Under the pieces are notes generated by a model, which did not search any database, had not been told where the DNA came from, and was given only the letters and a program-made list of their open reading frames with translations. Shown one piece after another: positions 45,394 through 60,700 of a stretch of DNA of 64,000 bases (within the stretch, counting starts at the first letter, position 1; each line of letters begins with the position of its first letter). The translations under genes were made by a program, and so were the position numbers. Origin of the DNA: Limonium bicolor (taxonomy: Eukaryota > Streptophyta > Magnoliopsida > Caryophyllales > Plumbaginaceae); contig CM041780.1 in NCBI GenBank assembly GCA_023374045.1, positions 30,188,337-30,252,336 of the forward strand, read 5' to 3'.

Positions 45394-48300
45394 ACCGGCC
45401 TTATCAATTTACAACACTTATCCAAAATAAACAACCGACCAAAACACCACCAACCAAAATACCACCAACCTATCGAGTTTAAGTATCTAAGTCATAGTCA
45501 CAAACTTACATCAGTTTCAATATTAACAGACGGGAGCACAAGCGCAACCCGTACTCAAAATAAACAACCCATCCTAAGTCTAACCGCTCCTACTCCCTGG
45601 TGTGACTTCATGGGCCTCTTACCTGCAAGTGTAAAAATAGCCCCCAAAGGGGGTCAGCACGAATGCTGGTACGACCCTCTCGTGGCCCTCAAGCTAACGG
45701 GGCTACGACGACTAATTGTCGATAGCATGGAAATCGATTAGAAACACAATCATGATATGAAGTGCTATAAACAAAATCCACAGATGAACATACATAGTTC
45801 ACCAATGAACGACACAAGTGTTCCCTTATCAAGCGGGTTAGTAACCACCTCCTTACTCCTGATTTCCTTAACCTCAGTTCTCCTTAACTCACCTCAGTCT
45901 TAACCTTATCTCAATCTCAGTATACAAACCATTCCTGGAATGGAAATGGTTGTAGCTTAACTTAAACTTAGGATTTAGGTGATCCTACCGCACCATCTTA
46001 ATCCCACCTACCTTGGACGGGAGTCCAGTGTAGCTGAGCCGGCAAACCGACCCTAGGCAACAAGTCCGATGACAAGTCCTTAAGCGGAGGGCGGATCTGA
46101 TTCAGATACCGTTCCCCCTTTCCTTAGCATGCATGACCGGAGTCAGTCCCGGTTCCTCACTCAAGTTCCAGTTAGTAAAAGTCATACACGCCATGTGTTA
46201 GTAAAACCTTAACGGGTATTAACCAACAGATACCAATACTTAACTCTTATCCTTAACTCAGTAAGTACTAAACTTAGTTAGTAACAATCTCAAGTCTCGT
46301 GGGTTGTGTAAAGAAAACACATTCACAACGAGAATAAGTATAACCGGTTGCATGCTTTATCTTGTCTTAGTCATAGCAAATAAACAGATAGCACACAAGC
46401 CGAGGGACACCTCGTTAGCAAGCAGGTCACAAGAAAGACTGTACCGTTCACCGTCGCCTGTGGTTTGTTTAACCTTCTCCTGGGGTCCCAAGGTCAGTCC
46501 ATTCCCAGAGACTTAATTCGTACACAAAATACAAGTCCGACCGAACTTGTAAGTCCGGTTCCCAAGTTCGGTCGATTCCAGAAACTCTTTCCGAGAGTGT
46601 AAACTGAGCTCGACCGACCTTGCAGGTCCGGTCCCTAAGGTCGGTCGGCTCCGGAACATTGTTTCTAAATTCCCATTTAACTCCAAACTTCACCTCTTAC
46701 ATCCTAGTATGTTCTATCCTCATTTGGGCCCCTCAAATACACCTTATGCCATCAACTAAACTCATTAAGTCACTCACCAACATCCACCTTAGTCATTATG
46801 CATTTTCCTTGTAATCATGCCATCACTTGTAATGTTTGTCACTAGGTTTCTAAGTGGTGGTTCATACCTAATATAACCACTATGCCAAATGCTTCCTCAC
46901 CACTATAACATCATCTCCCAAGCATCTTTCACCATCTAAAACTCCTTTATGCAACTACTTAAAGTTTCTACACAAGTTTATGCCTCCTTCTACCAACAAA
47001 TTATTTCCTTCCTACTTGTTTACCAACATTTCCCTAAATCCTAAATGCTCAAGTATGCCCCAAGACATACATTGGTTCCTAAATCCACCATGATGATGCC
47101 TAAGTCATTCTAATTCTCAAGAACACCTTAAACTCACTCTTTTTGTCAAAACAACTCCTAAAGTTTCCTAATGCTTCCTTAGTCATGAAATCTCCTTAAC
47201 ACATCCTAAACACTTAGGTTCTTCTCTAAATTTGCCATGGGTTCTCTAGTATATTATTACACCAAAACATTTAGTTTTCACCATCAATAGCTATCAACAT
47301 TCAAACTCTCATTAAACCTCCTTAACACACATCATACACCAAAACTACACTACATCACAATATAGTGCTTAAACTTAAAATGCTTGGCACTTAGGCCCTT
47401 AAATGACAATAATCTTAACCACTGAATCTCCACATATATTTGCCTTTGACCTGCGAATACACACAACAAGGCTCCCATTGAAATAAAATGCTTCTTATAA
47501 TCATCTCAACATTGTTTAACTATCTCTTTTTCTCATTGGCTCCTTAGTCACAAGTTCTCAATATAATAGTACTACTCTTCCTCCTACGTTTTATATCCCT
47601 TTTTCATTGTAAATTCTAAAATAAACTTGTTACCTATCCATATCCCCTCCCTTAATGCATTAAAACACCTTAAGGCAAGTAATTTACCTTGTTCTTTCAC
47701 AAGCTTCACCAACTTTCTCCCTTAAGTTTCTCTTTGCTCAATCTTGGTCACCCAAAAAGTTCTCCTTACCAATGTTCTAACCAATATTCAATGACTCCAA
47801 TGAGTACTAAACAACACACTATCCTTAAGGAACAAAACCTAGGTTAAAAATGTGTTTTAAGGTATTATATTGATGTGTTTACCTTGGTTTCCAAGACAAG
47901 CTTGGATATGAATCAAGAAGGACCTCCTCTTGCCCTTGGAGAATAAGAAACAAGCTAGAACAAGGCATAATAATGAAGCCCCATGAGTATACATTTTCGG
48001 TTATGGAGAGAAAATGATGGAAACCCAGATTTTCTTACATATTCTTTACCTTAAGAGAATGGAGAAGCTAATGGAGTCTCCAAGCTTGAGTTTCCTCCTC
48101 TAATGGTGGTTTGACTTGGCACCAAAATGGAGCTCTTGAAGTTTTGAAAAGATAGGAAGAAGGAGCTTGAGCTAACTAAGAAGAATATGTGTTTTGTTTT
48201 GGTTTTGGAGCTAAAATGAGTGAGCTATGGCCAAAGCAAGGTGGAGCTAGCATGGAGGTTGAGTTTCACTTAGAAGAAGAAGAGAGGAGCAGCACAAAAC

Positions 48301-48982
48301 CGGTGGGAACAAGAGAGAATGAAGAGGTGAGGAGAGGTAAGTAAAGGTGGGATATTTATGTTAAAAGCAAATATAGTTTTACTTTACCTCTTATTTTCTT
48401 TTCTTATTGGCTCATATGGTGGATCATCACCTTAAAAACCGGCCCCCTTGGACAAATAATGTATATTGTGGTCTTTGTTGACCATTTAATTGACTAACTT
48501 TGACTAATGTCTTAAACTAGCACTATTAGGTTTACTATTCACTAAACAAGGCACATAATTGTGAAATTTTTGATTTCCCCTTGATTTAGACTTCCTAATG
48601 TGATACTAATTAGTACACAAGTTAATTAAAGAGTAATGATGGACATTTAGCCACTCAAAACCCATTTACAAGACAATTTTTCAAAAATGTGCTTTAAGAG
48701 TCCTTAAAGCACAATTTGTGTTTTAACTTGTTTTTGAGCTTGGTTTTCTTTGGTAATTGGCTTAAAATGACCATTAGGATATTACTATGGTCTAAGAATG
48801 ATATTTGGGTGCTCACCTAAGTCTCTCCAAGCTTAGAACACGTTTTTGCTTAAACTGCTTTTTTGGTGTTTCCTTATGTTTTCTTTGATTAACATAGTTT
48901 CTTAATGTTTCTAAGGCATTATTTAGCCTTCTTATATCTTAGTTTATCACTTAAACACCATATCTAAGTTTGGGGTATTTCA
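45394..48982 (-). mobile_element. Truncated C-LTR, array copy 1
   Basis: Matches 38656-42766 but lacks the first 116 LTR bases and 515 bases between the two GTCCCAA repeats (39751-39757 and 40266-40272; junction at ~46485). It shares with the other array copies several differences from the parent LTR, such as TTACTCCTG for TTAGTCCTG and CCGATGAC for CCGAAGAC. Confidence 0.9.
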
Positions 48983-51607
48983 CCAATACTCCCACATGTA
49001 TTCTAGCATGTCTAAACACCATGTTAACACTTCAAACCTTCTGAATCTTTTCACTAAACTCTCACTCAATCTTTGAATATTTACACAAATTTCCACCCTT
49101 TTTCTCCTAGAACTTGCACTAACTTTCCTAGGTTACTAATGTGCATATTTTCTCTCATTCTTTACTACCTCATTGTTTCACAACAAAAGCATTCCAGTTT
49201 GCATCATTTTCCCAACTATATAATTCTTCTTTCAACACAACTCTAAGGTGCTTAACCACATTGATATCTAAACAAACCGAGTTAAACCTAGGCCATTTCT
49301 ACTCACAATTTCTCTTGGTTTCTACTAGAATGTCGCTACAGTTTCCCTACAATCCTAGCATGCCCAAGTGCATTATTCAGCTCACATTAGTCAGTTCAAT
49401 AGCCCTATTCACTTGAGACACTAACAACACATATATTCCCGCACATTACATAAACCATTACAAGGAACTTCAAACTTAAATAGCTTGGCTCTAAGGCCCT
49501 TAAACATCAATGCAGACTGTTATTTCTGAGTGGTTAAACTGGTGTAAAATTAAAAGAAAGGAAATTAAAAACTCAAATTATAAACGTCGGGCTGCAAACA
49601 ATTCCCGGTCGTAGTAGTAAACAAGTTCGTATCCACAGGAGATTGTTCAATTTAACCCTAGTCTTGGTAGTTATTAAAAACTGTAAAAGGGGTTTAGCCG
49701 GAGGCAAGCTTGATTTGTTGTTAAATTAATACAGAAATAATAAAAACAGTTAAAGGTGAATTAATTGATGTGGATGGAAAATGTATCCTAGGATAGCGGG
49801 GGAATTTCCTAAATTACTTAAACATATTATAACCTTGTCTCATTATTATTGCCTATTAGAGTTAATAATTGTCAGTTACGAACTCTTAATAAAAGCCTTA
49901 ATATTTTCCTGCTCAGTCCGGAGTGTAAATACTAAGATTAATTCCTTTGTGGTACTTACACTATCTCAAAATCATATGTTGATAGTTACCAAATAAATGC
50001 AGTCGTTTGTCGCGCAAAGCATTTAGCAGATTTTAGTTGAAAGGAATTAAACAAGTTAAAATAAGAGAGACAGGTGATAAATATTAATTTACGTAATATT
50101 AGAAATAAACCCCCATCCTAGGATACAAAAGAAAATTACTCAGACATTAACGGAGATAAGAAGATTACACAGATAGATTTTGACATTAATTCAGAGGAAG
50201 AACTGGTCTGTTCTCGCTCTCACTGCTCTCTGCTCTCTATTTCTTTTGTTACTGCGTGAGTACGTACGTGAGTAAATGAGGTGAAGTGGTGAAATAAATA
50301 AAGATGGAGAATTGTGGAGTTACGGGAGAATTTAATGGAAGAGAATGGAGTTTGGTGTTTGTGAATTCTTCAGCCTCTGCACGTACGTGGTGTGTTTTTT
50401 GCAGTAATGGTGTTGGGTTTATATAGAGAATTGAGGAGGCAGATCCGTACGTATTAATCGATTGCAGTTGATTGCAGTCTGAGTGCTTCATTTATTGCAG
50501 AGGGGACAGAGAGCTGGAGTGATTTAAGGTAGGCGGTGCGGCGGAGTAGATGGATAACAGAATCCATTTGCAGAACGACGCGAGGAAGAAGGAGACAGGC
50601 GCGTCTCAGATCTGGAATTTTTACACGCGTCCGCGTGGTGTCCTCCTCGTTGTCCGCCTGAAAATGGGGCGGTTGCATTGCGTGTGTTGTGTCTTGTCCG
50701 TCTGCGGTACCGCCTCGTTTGTAGGCGGTTGCATTGTTTCTTGCGCGCGCGAGGTCTTACTCACGTCCGCCTCCTAAACCGCCTCCTTACCATGCGGTTG
50801 CAATATGTGTTGACCTAATTTCCTTCCAACTTTGACTGGCTCTAGTTTCTTCTTTCCTTCTTGGACTCCGTTTTCTGAGCCGTTTGCGTCTACGCGTTCG
50901 TCTCTTTGTCTACTTTACCCCCGGCTTGGTTTTTCCTCATGTTTAAACCAATAAATTTGTGAGATAATCAATAAAACATAAACTGGAGGAAAAACATACG
51001 ATAAGTGAGAAATGAGCAGAAAAGTGCTGATATAATCATGAAATACACCCATAAAACATGCTCATTTAGACACTTATCACACCCCCACACTTACCTTTTG
51101 CTTGTCCTCAAGCAAAACCATGTACCCAAACAAGTAGGGAATGCTCAATATTAACAAATACTATTATGAAGGGTAGGATAAAGAATCAAAAGTACATGAT
51201 CTTAAACTTTTTAGAGGAGTGTGATCCATCACCTACTGGTGGCATAGGTGTACTCAGGGCAAAAATAAAAATTAGAGTTTCGGGGTATGATCCGGAGTAC
51301 TTCAATGCTTCTTGATTTAAGGTGACTTTGAGAACTTTTACCATGGCCAACTTCTCTCAAGAATGGGCATTTGAGGAGAAAACAAAAGGAAAAATAGATT
51401 TATGCATTTGTTTCACTTTTGCATAAGAGATGAGAAGATAATATGTAGGCATCAAGCCTTTGTATTTAAGAACACTCAACTCTCTTGTTGGTTACCAATG
51501 GTGTCTCGCAAGTCCCTTATTATCATTTTTTTATATATATTTTGACAGAGGAGCACCCCTTAGCAATCCCTAAGAAAGAAGACAGAAAGAACCCCTGAGT
51601 AATAACA
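48983..51607 (-). mobile_element. Array unit 2: LTR G piece, Athila/Tat-like LTR and internal end
   Basis: G piece 48983-49517, LTR 49518-51079, internal end 51080-51607. Nearly identical to unit 1, with scattered one-base indels, mainly at 49620-50400. Confidence 0.88.
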
Positions 51608-54600
51608 ACCGGCCTTATCAATTTACAACACTTATCCAAAATAAACAACCGACCAAAACACCACCAACCAAAATACCACCAACCTATCGAGTTTAAGTAT
51701 CTAAGTCATAGTCACAAACTTACATCAGTTTCAATATTAACAGACGGGAGCACAAGCGCAACCCGTACTCAAAATAAACAACCCATCCTAAGTCTAACCG
51801 CTCCTACTCCGTGGTGTGACTTCATGGGCCTCTTACCTGCAAGTGTAAAAATAGCCCCCAAAGGGGGTCAGCACGAATGCTGGTACGACCCTCTCGTGGC
51901 CCTCAAGCTAACGGGGCTACGACGACTAATTGTCGATAGCATGGAAATCGATTAGAAACACAATCATGATATGAAGTGCTATAAACAACAATCCACAGAT
52001 GAACACATAGTTCACACAATGAACGACACAAGTGTTCCCTTATCAACGGGTTAGTAACCACCTCCTTACTCCGATTTCCTTAACCTCAGTTCTCCTTAAC
52101 TCACCTCAGTCTTAACCTTATCTCAATCTCAGTATACAAACCATTCCTGGAATGGAAATGGTTGTAGCTTAACTTAAACTTAGGATTTAGGTGATCCTAC
52201 CGCACCATCTTAATCCCACCTACCTTGGACGGGAGTCCAGTGTAGCTGAGCCGGCAACCGACCCTAGGCAACAAGTCCGATGACAAGTCCTTAAGCGGAG
52301 GGCGGATCTGATTCAGATACCGTTCCCCCTTTCCTTAGCATGCATGACCGGAGTCAGTCCCGGGTTCCTCACTCAAGTTCCAGTTAGTAAAGTCATACAC
52401 GCCATGTGTTAGTAAAACCTTAACGGGTATTAACCACAATATACCAATACTTAACTCTTCTCCTTAACCTCAGTAAGTACTAAACTTAGTTAGTAACAAT
52501 CTCAAGTCTCGTGGGTGTGTAAAGAAAACACATCACACAACGAGAATAGTATAACCGGTTGCATGCTTTATCTTGTCTTAGTCATAGCAATAAACAGATA
52601 GCCACACAAGCCGAGGGACACCTCGTTAGCAAGCAGGTCACAAGAAAGACTGTACCGTTCACGTCGCCTGTGGTTTGTTACCTTCTCCTGGGGTCCCAAG
52701 GTCATTCCATTCCGAGACTTAATTCGTACACAAAATACATACAGCCCGAACTTGTAAAGTCCGGTTCCCAAGTCGGTCGATTCCAGAAACTCTTTCCGAT
52801 AGTGTAACTGAGCCGACCGACCTTGCAGGTCCGGTCCCTAAGGTCGGTCGGCTCCGGAACATTGTTTTCTAAATTCCCATTTAAACTCCAAACTTCACAC
52901 TCTTACATCCTAGTATGTCTATCCTCATTTGGGCCCCTCAAATACACCTTATGCCATCAACTAAACTCATTAAGTCACTCACCAACATCCACCTTAGTCA
53001 TTATGCATTTTCCTTGTAATCATGCCATCACTTGTAATGTTTTGTCACTAGGTTTCTAAGTGGTGGTTCATACCTATATAAACCACTAGCCAATGCTTCC
53101 TCACCACTATAACATCATCTCCCAAGCATCTTTCACCATCTAAAACTCCTTTATATGCACTACTTAAGTTTCTACACAATTTATGCCTCCTCTACCAACA
53201 AATGATTTCCTTCCTACTTGTTACCAACATTTCCCTAAATCCTAATGCTCAAGTATGCCCCAAGACATACATTTGGTTCCTAAATCCACCATGATGATGC
53301 CTAAGTCATTCTAATTCTCAGAACACCTTAAACTCACTCTTTTTGTCAAAACACTCCTAAAGTTTCTAATGCTTCCTTAGTCATGAATCTCCTTAACACA
53401 TCCTAAACACTTAGGTTCTTCTCTAAATTTGCCATGGGTTCTCTAGTATATTATTACACCAAACATTTAGTTTTTCACCATCAAATAGCTATCAACATTC
53501 AAACTCTCATTAAACCTCCTTAACACACATCATACACCAAAACTACACTACATCACAATATAGTGCTTAAACTTAAAATGCTTGGCACTTAGGCCCTTAA
53601 ATGACAATAATCTTAACCACTGAATCTCCACATATATTTGCCTTTGACCTGCGAATACACACAACAAGGCTCCCATTGAAATAAAATGCTTCTTATAATT
53701 CATCTCAACATTGTTTAACTATCTCTTTTTCTCATTGGCTCCTTAGTCACAAGTTCTCAATATAATAGTACTCTTCCTCCTACGTTTTATATCCCTTTTT
53801 CATTGTAAATTCTAAAATAAACTTGTTACCTATCCATATCCCCTCCCTTAATGCATTAAAACACCTTAAGGCAAGTAATTTACCTTGTTCTTTCACAAGC
53901 TTCACCAACTTTCTCCCTTAAGTTTCTCTTTGCTCAATCTTGGTCACCCAAAAAGTTCTCCTTACCAATGTTCTAACCAATATTCAATGACTCCAATGAG
54001 TACTAAACAACACACTATCCTTAAGGAACAAAACCTAGGTTAAAAATGTGTTTTAAGGTATTATATTGATTGTTTTACCTTGGTTTCTCAAGACAAGCTT
54101 GGATATGAATCAAGAAGGACCTCCTCTTGCCCTTGGAGAATAAGAAACAAGCTAGAACAAGGCATAATAATGAAGCCCCATGAGTATACATTTTCGGTTA
54201 TGGAGAGAAAATGATGGAAACCCAGATTTTCTTACATATTCTTTACCTTAAGAGAATGGAGAAGCTAATGGAGTCTCCAAGCTTGAGTTTCCTCCTCTAA
54301 TGGTGGTTTGACTTGGCACCAAAATGGAGCTCTTGAAGTTTTGAAAAGATAGGAAGAAGGAGCTTGAGCTAACTAAGAAGAATATGTGTTTTGTTTTGGT
54401 TTTGGAGCTAAAATGAGTGAGCTATGGCCAAAGCAAGGTGGAGCTAGCATGGAGGTTGAGTTTCACTTAGAAGAAGAAGAGAGGAGCAGCACAAAACCGG
54501 TGGGAACAAGAGAGAATGAAGAGGTGAGGAGAGAGGTAAGTAAAGGTGGGATATTTATGTTAAAAGCAAATAATAGTTTTACTTTACCTCTTATTTTCTT

Positions 54601-55181
54601 TTCTTATTGGCTCATATGGTGGATCATCACCTTAAAAACCGGCCCCCTTGGACAAATAATGTATATTGTGGTCTTTGTTGACCATTTAATTGACTAACTT
54701 TGACTAATGTCTTAAACTAGCACTATTAGGTTACTATTCACTAAACAAGGCACATAATTGTGAAATTTTTGATTTCCCCTTGATTTAGACTTCCTAATGT
54801 GATACTAATTAGTACACAAGTTAATTAAAGAGTAATGATGGACATTTAGCCACTCAAAACCCATTTACAAGACAATTTTTCAAAAATGTGCTTTAAGAGT
54901 CCTTAAAGCACAATTTGTGTTTTAACTTGTTTTTGAGCTTGGTTTTCTTTGGTAATTGGCTTAAAATGACCATTAGGATATTACTATGGTCTAAGAATGA
55001 TATTTGGGTGCTCACCTAAGTCTCTCCAAGCTTAGAACACGTTTTTGCTTAAACTGCTTTTTTGGTGTTTCCTTATGTTTTCTTTGATTAACATAGTTTC
55101 TTAATGTTTCTAAGGCATTATTTAGCCTTCTTATATCTTAGTTTATCACTTAAACACCATATCTAAGTTTGGGGTATTTCA
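51608..55181 (-). mobile_element. Truncated C-LTR, array copy 2
   Basis: Same 5' truncation and 515-bp deletion (junction ~52693) as copy 1. Between about 52400 and 53350 it differs from the other copies by many one- or two-base gains and losses; outside that stretch it is almost identical. Confidence 0.88.
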
Positions 55182-57794
55182 CCAATACTCCCACATGTAT
55201 TCTAGCATGTCTAAACACCATGTTAACACTTCAAACCTTCTGAATCTTTTCACTAAACTCTCACTCAATCTTTGATATTTACACAAATTTCCACCCTTTT
55301 TCTCCTAGAACTTGCACTAACTTTCCTAGGTTACTAATGTGCATATTTTCTCTCATTCTTTACTACCTCATTGTTTCACAACAAAAGCATTCCAAGTTTG
55401 CATCATTTTACCCAACTATATAATTCTTCTTTCAACACAACTCTAAGGTGCTTAACCACATTGATATCTAAACAAACCGAGTTAAACCTAGGCCATTTCT
55501 ACTCACAATTTCTCTTGGTTTCTACTAGAATGTCGCTACAGTTTCCCTACAATCCTAGCATGCCCAAGTGCATTATTCAGCTCACATTAGTCAGTTCAAT
55601 AGCCCTATTCACTTGAGACACTAACAACACATATATTCCCGCACATTACATAAACCATTACAAGGAACTTCAAACTTAATAGCTTGGCTCTAAGCCCTTA
55701 AACCTCAATGCAGACTGTTATTTCTGAGTGGTTAAACTGGTTAAAATTAAAAGAAAGGAAATTAAAAACTCAAATTATAAACGTCGGGCTGCAAACAATT
55801 CCCGGTCGTAGTAGTAAACAAGTGTCGTATCCACAGGGAGATTGTTCAATTTACCCTAGTCTTGGTAGTTACTTAAAAACTGTAAAAAGGGGTTTAGCCG
55901 GAGGCAAGCTTGATTTGTTGTTAAATTAATACAGAAATAATAAAAACAGTTAAAAGGTGAATTAATGATGTGGATGGAAAAATGTATCCTAGGATAGCGG
56001 GGGAATTTCCTAAATTACTTAAACATATTTATAACCTTGTCTCAATTATTTATTGCCTATTAGAGTTAATAATTGTCAGTTACGAACTCTTAATAAAAGC
56101 CTTAATATTTTCCTGCTCAGTCCGGAGTGTAAATACTAATTAATTCCTTTGTGGTACTTACACTATCTCAAAATCATATGTTGATAGTACCAAATAAATG
56201 CAGTCGTTTTCGCGCAAAGCATTTAGCAGATTTAGTTGAAAGGATTAAAACAAGTTAAAATAAGAGAGACAGGTGATAAATATTAATTTACGTAATATTA
56301 GAAATAAAACCCCCATCCTAGGATACAAAAGAAATTACTCAGACATTAACGGAGATAAGAAGATTACACAGATAGATTTTGACATTAATTCAGAGGAAGA
56401 ACTGGTCTGTTCTCGCTCTCACTGCTGCTCTTCTATTTCTTTTGTTACTGCGTGAGTACGTACGTGAGTAAATGAGGTGAAGTGGTGAAATAAATAAAAG
56501 ATGGAGAATTGTGGAGTTACGGGAAATTTAATGGAAGAGATGGAGTTTGGTGTTTGTGTGAATTCTTCAGCCTCTGCACGTACGTGGTGTGTGTTTTTGC
56601 AGTAATGGTGTTGGGTTTATATAGAGAATTGAGGAGGCAGATCCGTACGTATTAATCGATTGCAGTTGATTGCAGTCTGAGTGCTTCATTTATGCAGAGG
56701 GGACAGAGAGCTGGAGTGATTTAAGGTAGGCGGTGCGGCGGAGTAGATGGATAACAGAATCCATTTGCAGAACGACGCGAGGAAGAAGGAGACAGGCGCG
56801 TCTCAGATCTGGAATTTTTACACGCGTCCGCGGGTGTCCTCCTCGTTGTCCGCCTGAAAATGGGGCGGTTGCATGCGTGTGTTGTGTCTTGTCCGTCTGC
56901 GGTAACCGCCTCGTTTGTAGGCGGTTGCATTTTTCTTGCGCGCGCGAGGTCTTACTCACGTCCGCCTCCTAAACCGCCTCCTTACCATGCGGTTGCAATA
57001 TGTGTTGACCTAATTTCCTTCCAACTTTGACTGGCTCTAGTTTCTTCGTTTGGACTCCGTTTTCTGAGCCGTTTGCGTCTACGCGTTCGTCTCTTTGTCT
57101 ACTTTACCCCCGGCTTGGTTTTTCCTCATGTTTAAACCAATAAATTTGTGAGATAATCAATAAAACATAAACTGGAGGAAAAACATACGATAAGTGAGAA
57201 ATGAGCAGAAAAGTGCTGATATAATACATGAAATACACCCATAAAACATGCTCATTTAGACACTTATCACACCCCCACACTTACCTTTTGCTTGTCCTCA
57301 AGCAAAACCATGTACCCAAACAAGTAGGGAATGCTCAATATTAACAATACTATTATGAAGGGTAGGATAAAGAAGTCAAAAGTACATGATCTTAAACTTT
57401 TTAGAGGAGTGTGATCCATCACCTACTGGTGGCATAGGTGTACTCAGGGCAAAAATAAAAATTAGAGTTTCGGGGTATGATCCGGAGTACTTCAATGCTT
57501 CTTGATTTAAGGTGACTTTTGAGAACTTTTACCATGGCCAACTTCTCTCAAGAATGGGCATTTGAGGAGAAACAAAAGGAAAAATAGATTTATGCATTTG
57601 TTTCACTTTTGCATAAGAGATGAGAAGATAATATGTAGGCATCACCTTTGTATTTAAGAACACTCAACTCTCTTGTTGGTTACCAATGATGTCTCGCAAG
57701 TCCCTTATTATCATTTTTTTATATATATTTTACAGGGAGCACCCCTTAGCAATCCCTAAGAAAGAAGACAGAAAGAACCCCTGAGTAATAAACA
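55182..57794 (-). mobile_element. Array unit 3: LTR G piece, Athila/Tat-like LTR and internal end
   Basis: G piece 55182-55715, LTR 55716-57269, internal end 57270-57794. Same order and breakpoints as units 1 and 2. Confidence 0.88.
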
Positions 57795-60700
57795 ACCGGC
57801 CTTATCAATTTACAACACTTATCCAAAATAAACAACCGACCAAAACACCACCAACCAAAATACCACCAACCTATCGAGTTTAAGTATCTAAGTCATAGTC
57901 ACAAACTTACATCAGTTTCAATATTAACAGACGGGAGCACAAGCGCAACCCGTACTCAAAATAAACAACCCATCCTAAGTCTAACCGCTCCTACTCCCGT
58001 GGTGTGACTTCATGGGCCTCTTACCTGCAAGTGTAAAAATAGCCCCCAAAGGGGGTCAGCACGAATGCTGGTACGACCCTCTCGTGGCCCTCAAGCTAAC
58101 GGGGCTACGACGACTAATTGTCGATAGCATGGAAATCGATTAGAAACACAATCATGATATGAAGTGCTATAAACAACAATCCACAGATGAACATACATAG
58201 TTCACACAATGAACGACACAAGTGTTCCCTTATCAAGCGGGTTAGTAACCACCTCCTTACTCCTGATTTCCTTAACCTCAGTTCTCCTTAACTCACCTCA
58301 GTCTTAACCTTATCTCAATCTCAGTATACAAACCATTCCTGGAATGGAAATGGTTGTAGCTTAACTTAAACTTAGGATTTAGGTGATCCTACCGCACCAT
58401 CTTAATCCCACCTACCTTGGACGGGAGTCCAGTGTAGCTGAGCCGGCAACCGACCCTAGGCAACAAGTCCGATGACAAGTCCTTAAGCGGAGGGCGGATC
58501 TGATTCAGATACCGTTCCCCCTTTCCTTAGCATGCATGACCGGAGTCAGTCCCGGGTTCCTCACTCAAGTTCCAGTTAGTAAAAGTCATACACGCCATGT
58601 GTTAGTAAAACCTTAACGGGTATTAACCAACAGATACAATAACTTAACTCTTATCCTTAACTCAGTAAGTACTAAACTTAGTTAGTAACAATCTCAAGTC
58701 TCGTGGGTTAGTGTAAAGAAAACACATTCACAACGAGAATAAGTATAACCGGTTGCATGCTTTATCTTGTCTTAGTCATAGCAAATAAACAGATAGCACA
58801 CAAGCCGAGGGACACCTCGTTAGCAAGCAGGTCACAAGAAAGACTGTACCGTTCACCGTCGCCTGTGGTTTGTTTAACCTTCTCCTGGGGTCCCAAGGTC
58901 AGTCCATTCCAGAGACTTAATTCGTACACAAAATACAAGTCCGACCGAACTTGTAAGTCCGGTTCCCAAGTTCGGTCGATTCCAGAAACTCTTTCCGAGA
59001 GTGTAAACTGAGCTCGACCGACCTTGCAGGTCCGGTCCCTAAGGTCGGTCGGCTCCGGAACATTGTTTCTAAATTCCCATTTAACTCCAAACTTCACCTC
59101 TTACATCCTAGTATGTTCTATCCTCATTTGGGCCCCTCAAATACACCTTATGCCATCAACTAAACTCATTAAGTCACTCACCAACATCCACCTTAGTCAT
59201 TATGCATTTTCCTTGTAATCATGCCATCACTTGTAATGTTTGTCACTAGGTTTCTAAGTGGTGGTTCATACCTAATAAACCACTATGCCAAATGCTTCCT
59301 CACCACTATAACATCATCTCCCAAGCATCTTTCACCATCTAAAACTCCTTTATGCAACTACTTAAAGTTTCTACACAAGTTTATGCCTCCTTCTACCAAC
59401 AAATTATTTCCTTCCTACTTGTTTACCAACATTTCCCTAAATCCTAAATGCTCAAGTATGCCCCAAGACATACATTTGGTTCCTAAATCCACCATGATGA
59501 TGCCTAAGTCATTCTAATTCTCAAGAACACCTTAAACTCACTCTTTTTGTCAAAACAACTCCTAAAGTTTCCTAATGCTTCCTTAGTCATGAAATCTCCT
59601 TAACACATCCTAAACACTTAGGTTCTTCTCTAAATTTGCCATGGGTTCTCTAGTATATTATTACACCAAAACATTTAGTTTTTCACCATCAAATAGCTAT
59701 CAACATTCAAACTCTCATTAAACCTCCTTAACACACATCATACACCAAAACTACACTACATCACAATATAGTGCTTAAACTTAAAATGCTTGGCACTTAG
59801 GCCCTTAAATGACAATAATCTTAACCACGATCTCCACATATATTTGCCTTTGACCTGCGAATACACACAACAAGGCTCCCATTGAAATAAAATGCTTCTT
59901 ATAATTCATCTCAACATTTTTAACTATCTCTTTTTCTCATTGGCTCCTTAGTCACAAGTTCTCAATATAATAGTACTCTTCCTCCTACGTTTTATATCCC
60001 TTTTTCATTGTAAATTCTAAAATAAACTTGTTACCTATCCATATCCCCTCCCTTAATGCATTAAAACACCTTAAGGCAAGTAATTTACCTTGTTCTTTCA
60101 CAAGCTTCACCAACTTTCTCCCTTAAGTTTCTCTTTGCTCAATCTTGGTCACCCAAAAAGTTCTCCTTACCAATGTTCTAACCAATATTCAATGACTCCA
60201 ATGAGTACTAACACACTATCCTTAAGGAACAAAACCTAGGTTAAAAATGTGTTTTAAGGTATTATATTGATTGTTTTACCTTGGTTTCTCAAGACAAGCT
60301 TGGATATGAATCAAGAAGGACCTCCTCTTGCCCTTGGAGAATAAGAAACAAGCTAGAACAAGGCATAATAATGAAGCCCCATGAGTATACATTTTCGGTT
60401 ATGGAGAGAAAATGATGGAAACCCAGATTTTCTTACATATTCTTTACCTTAAGAGAATGGAGAAGCTAATGGAGTCTCCAAGCTTGAGTTTCCTCCTCTA
60501 ATGGTGGTTTGACTTGGCACCAAAATGGAGCTCTTGAAGTTTTGAAAAGATAGGAAGAAGGAGCTTGAGCTAACTAAGAAAATATGTGTTTTGTTTTGGT
60601 TTTGGAGCTAAAATGAGTGAGCTATGGCCAAAGCAAGGTGGAGCTAGCATGGAGGTTGAGTTTCACTTAGAAGAAGAAGAGAGGAGCAGCACAAAACCGG

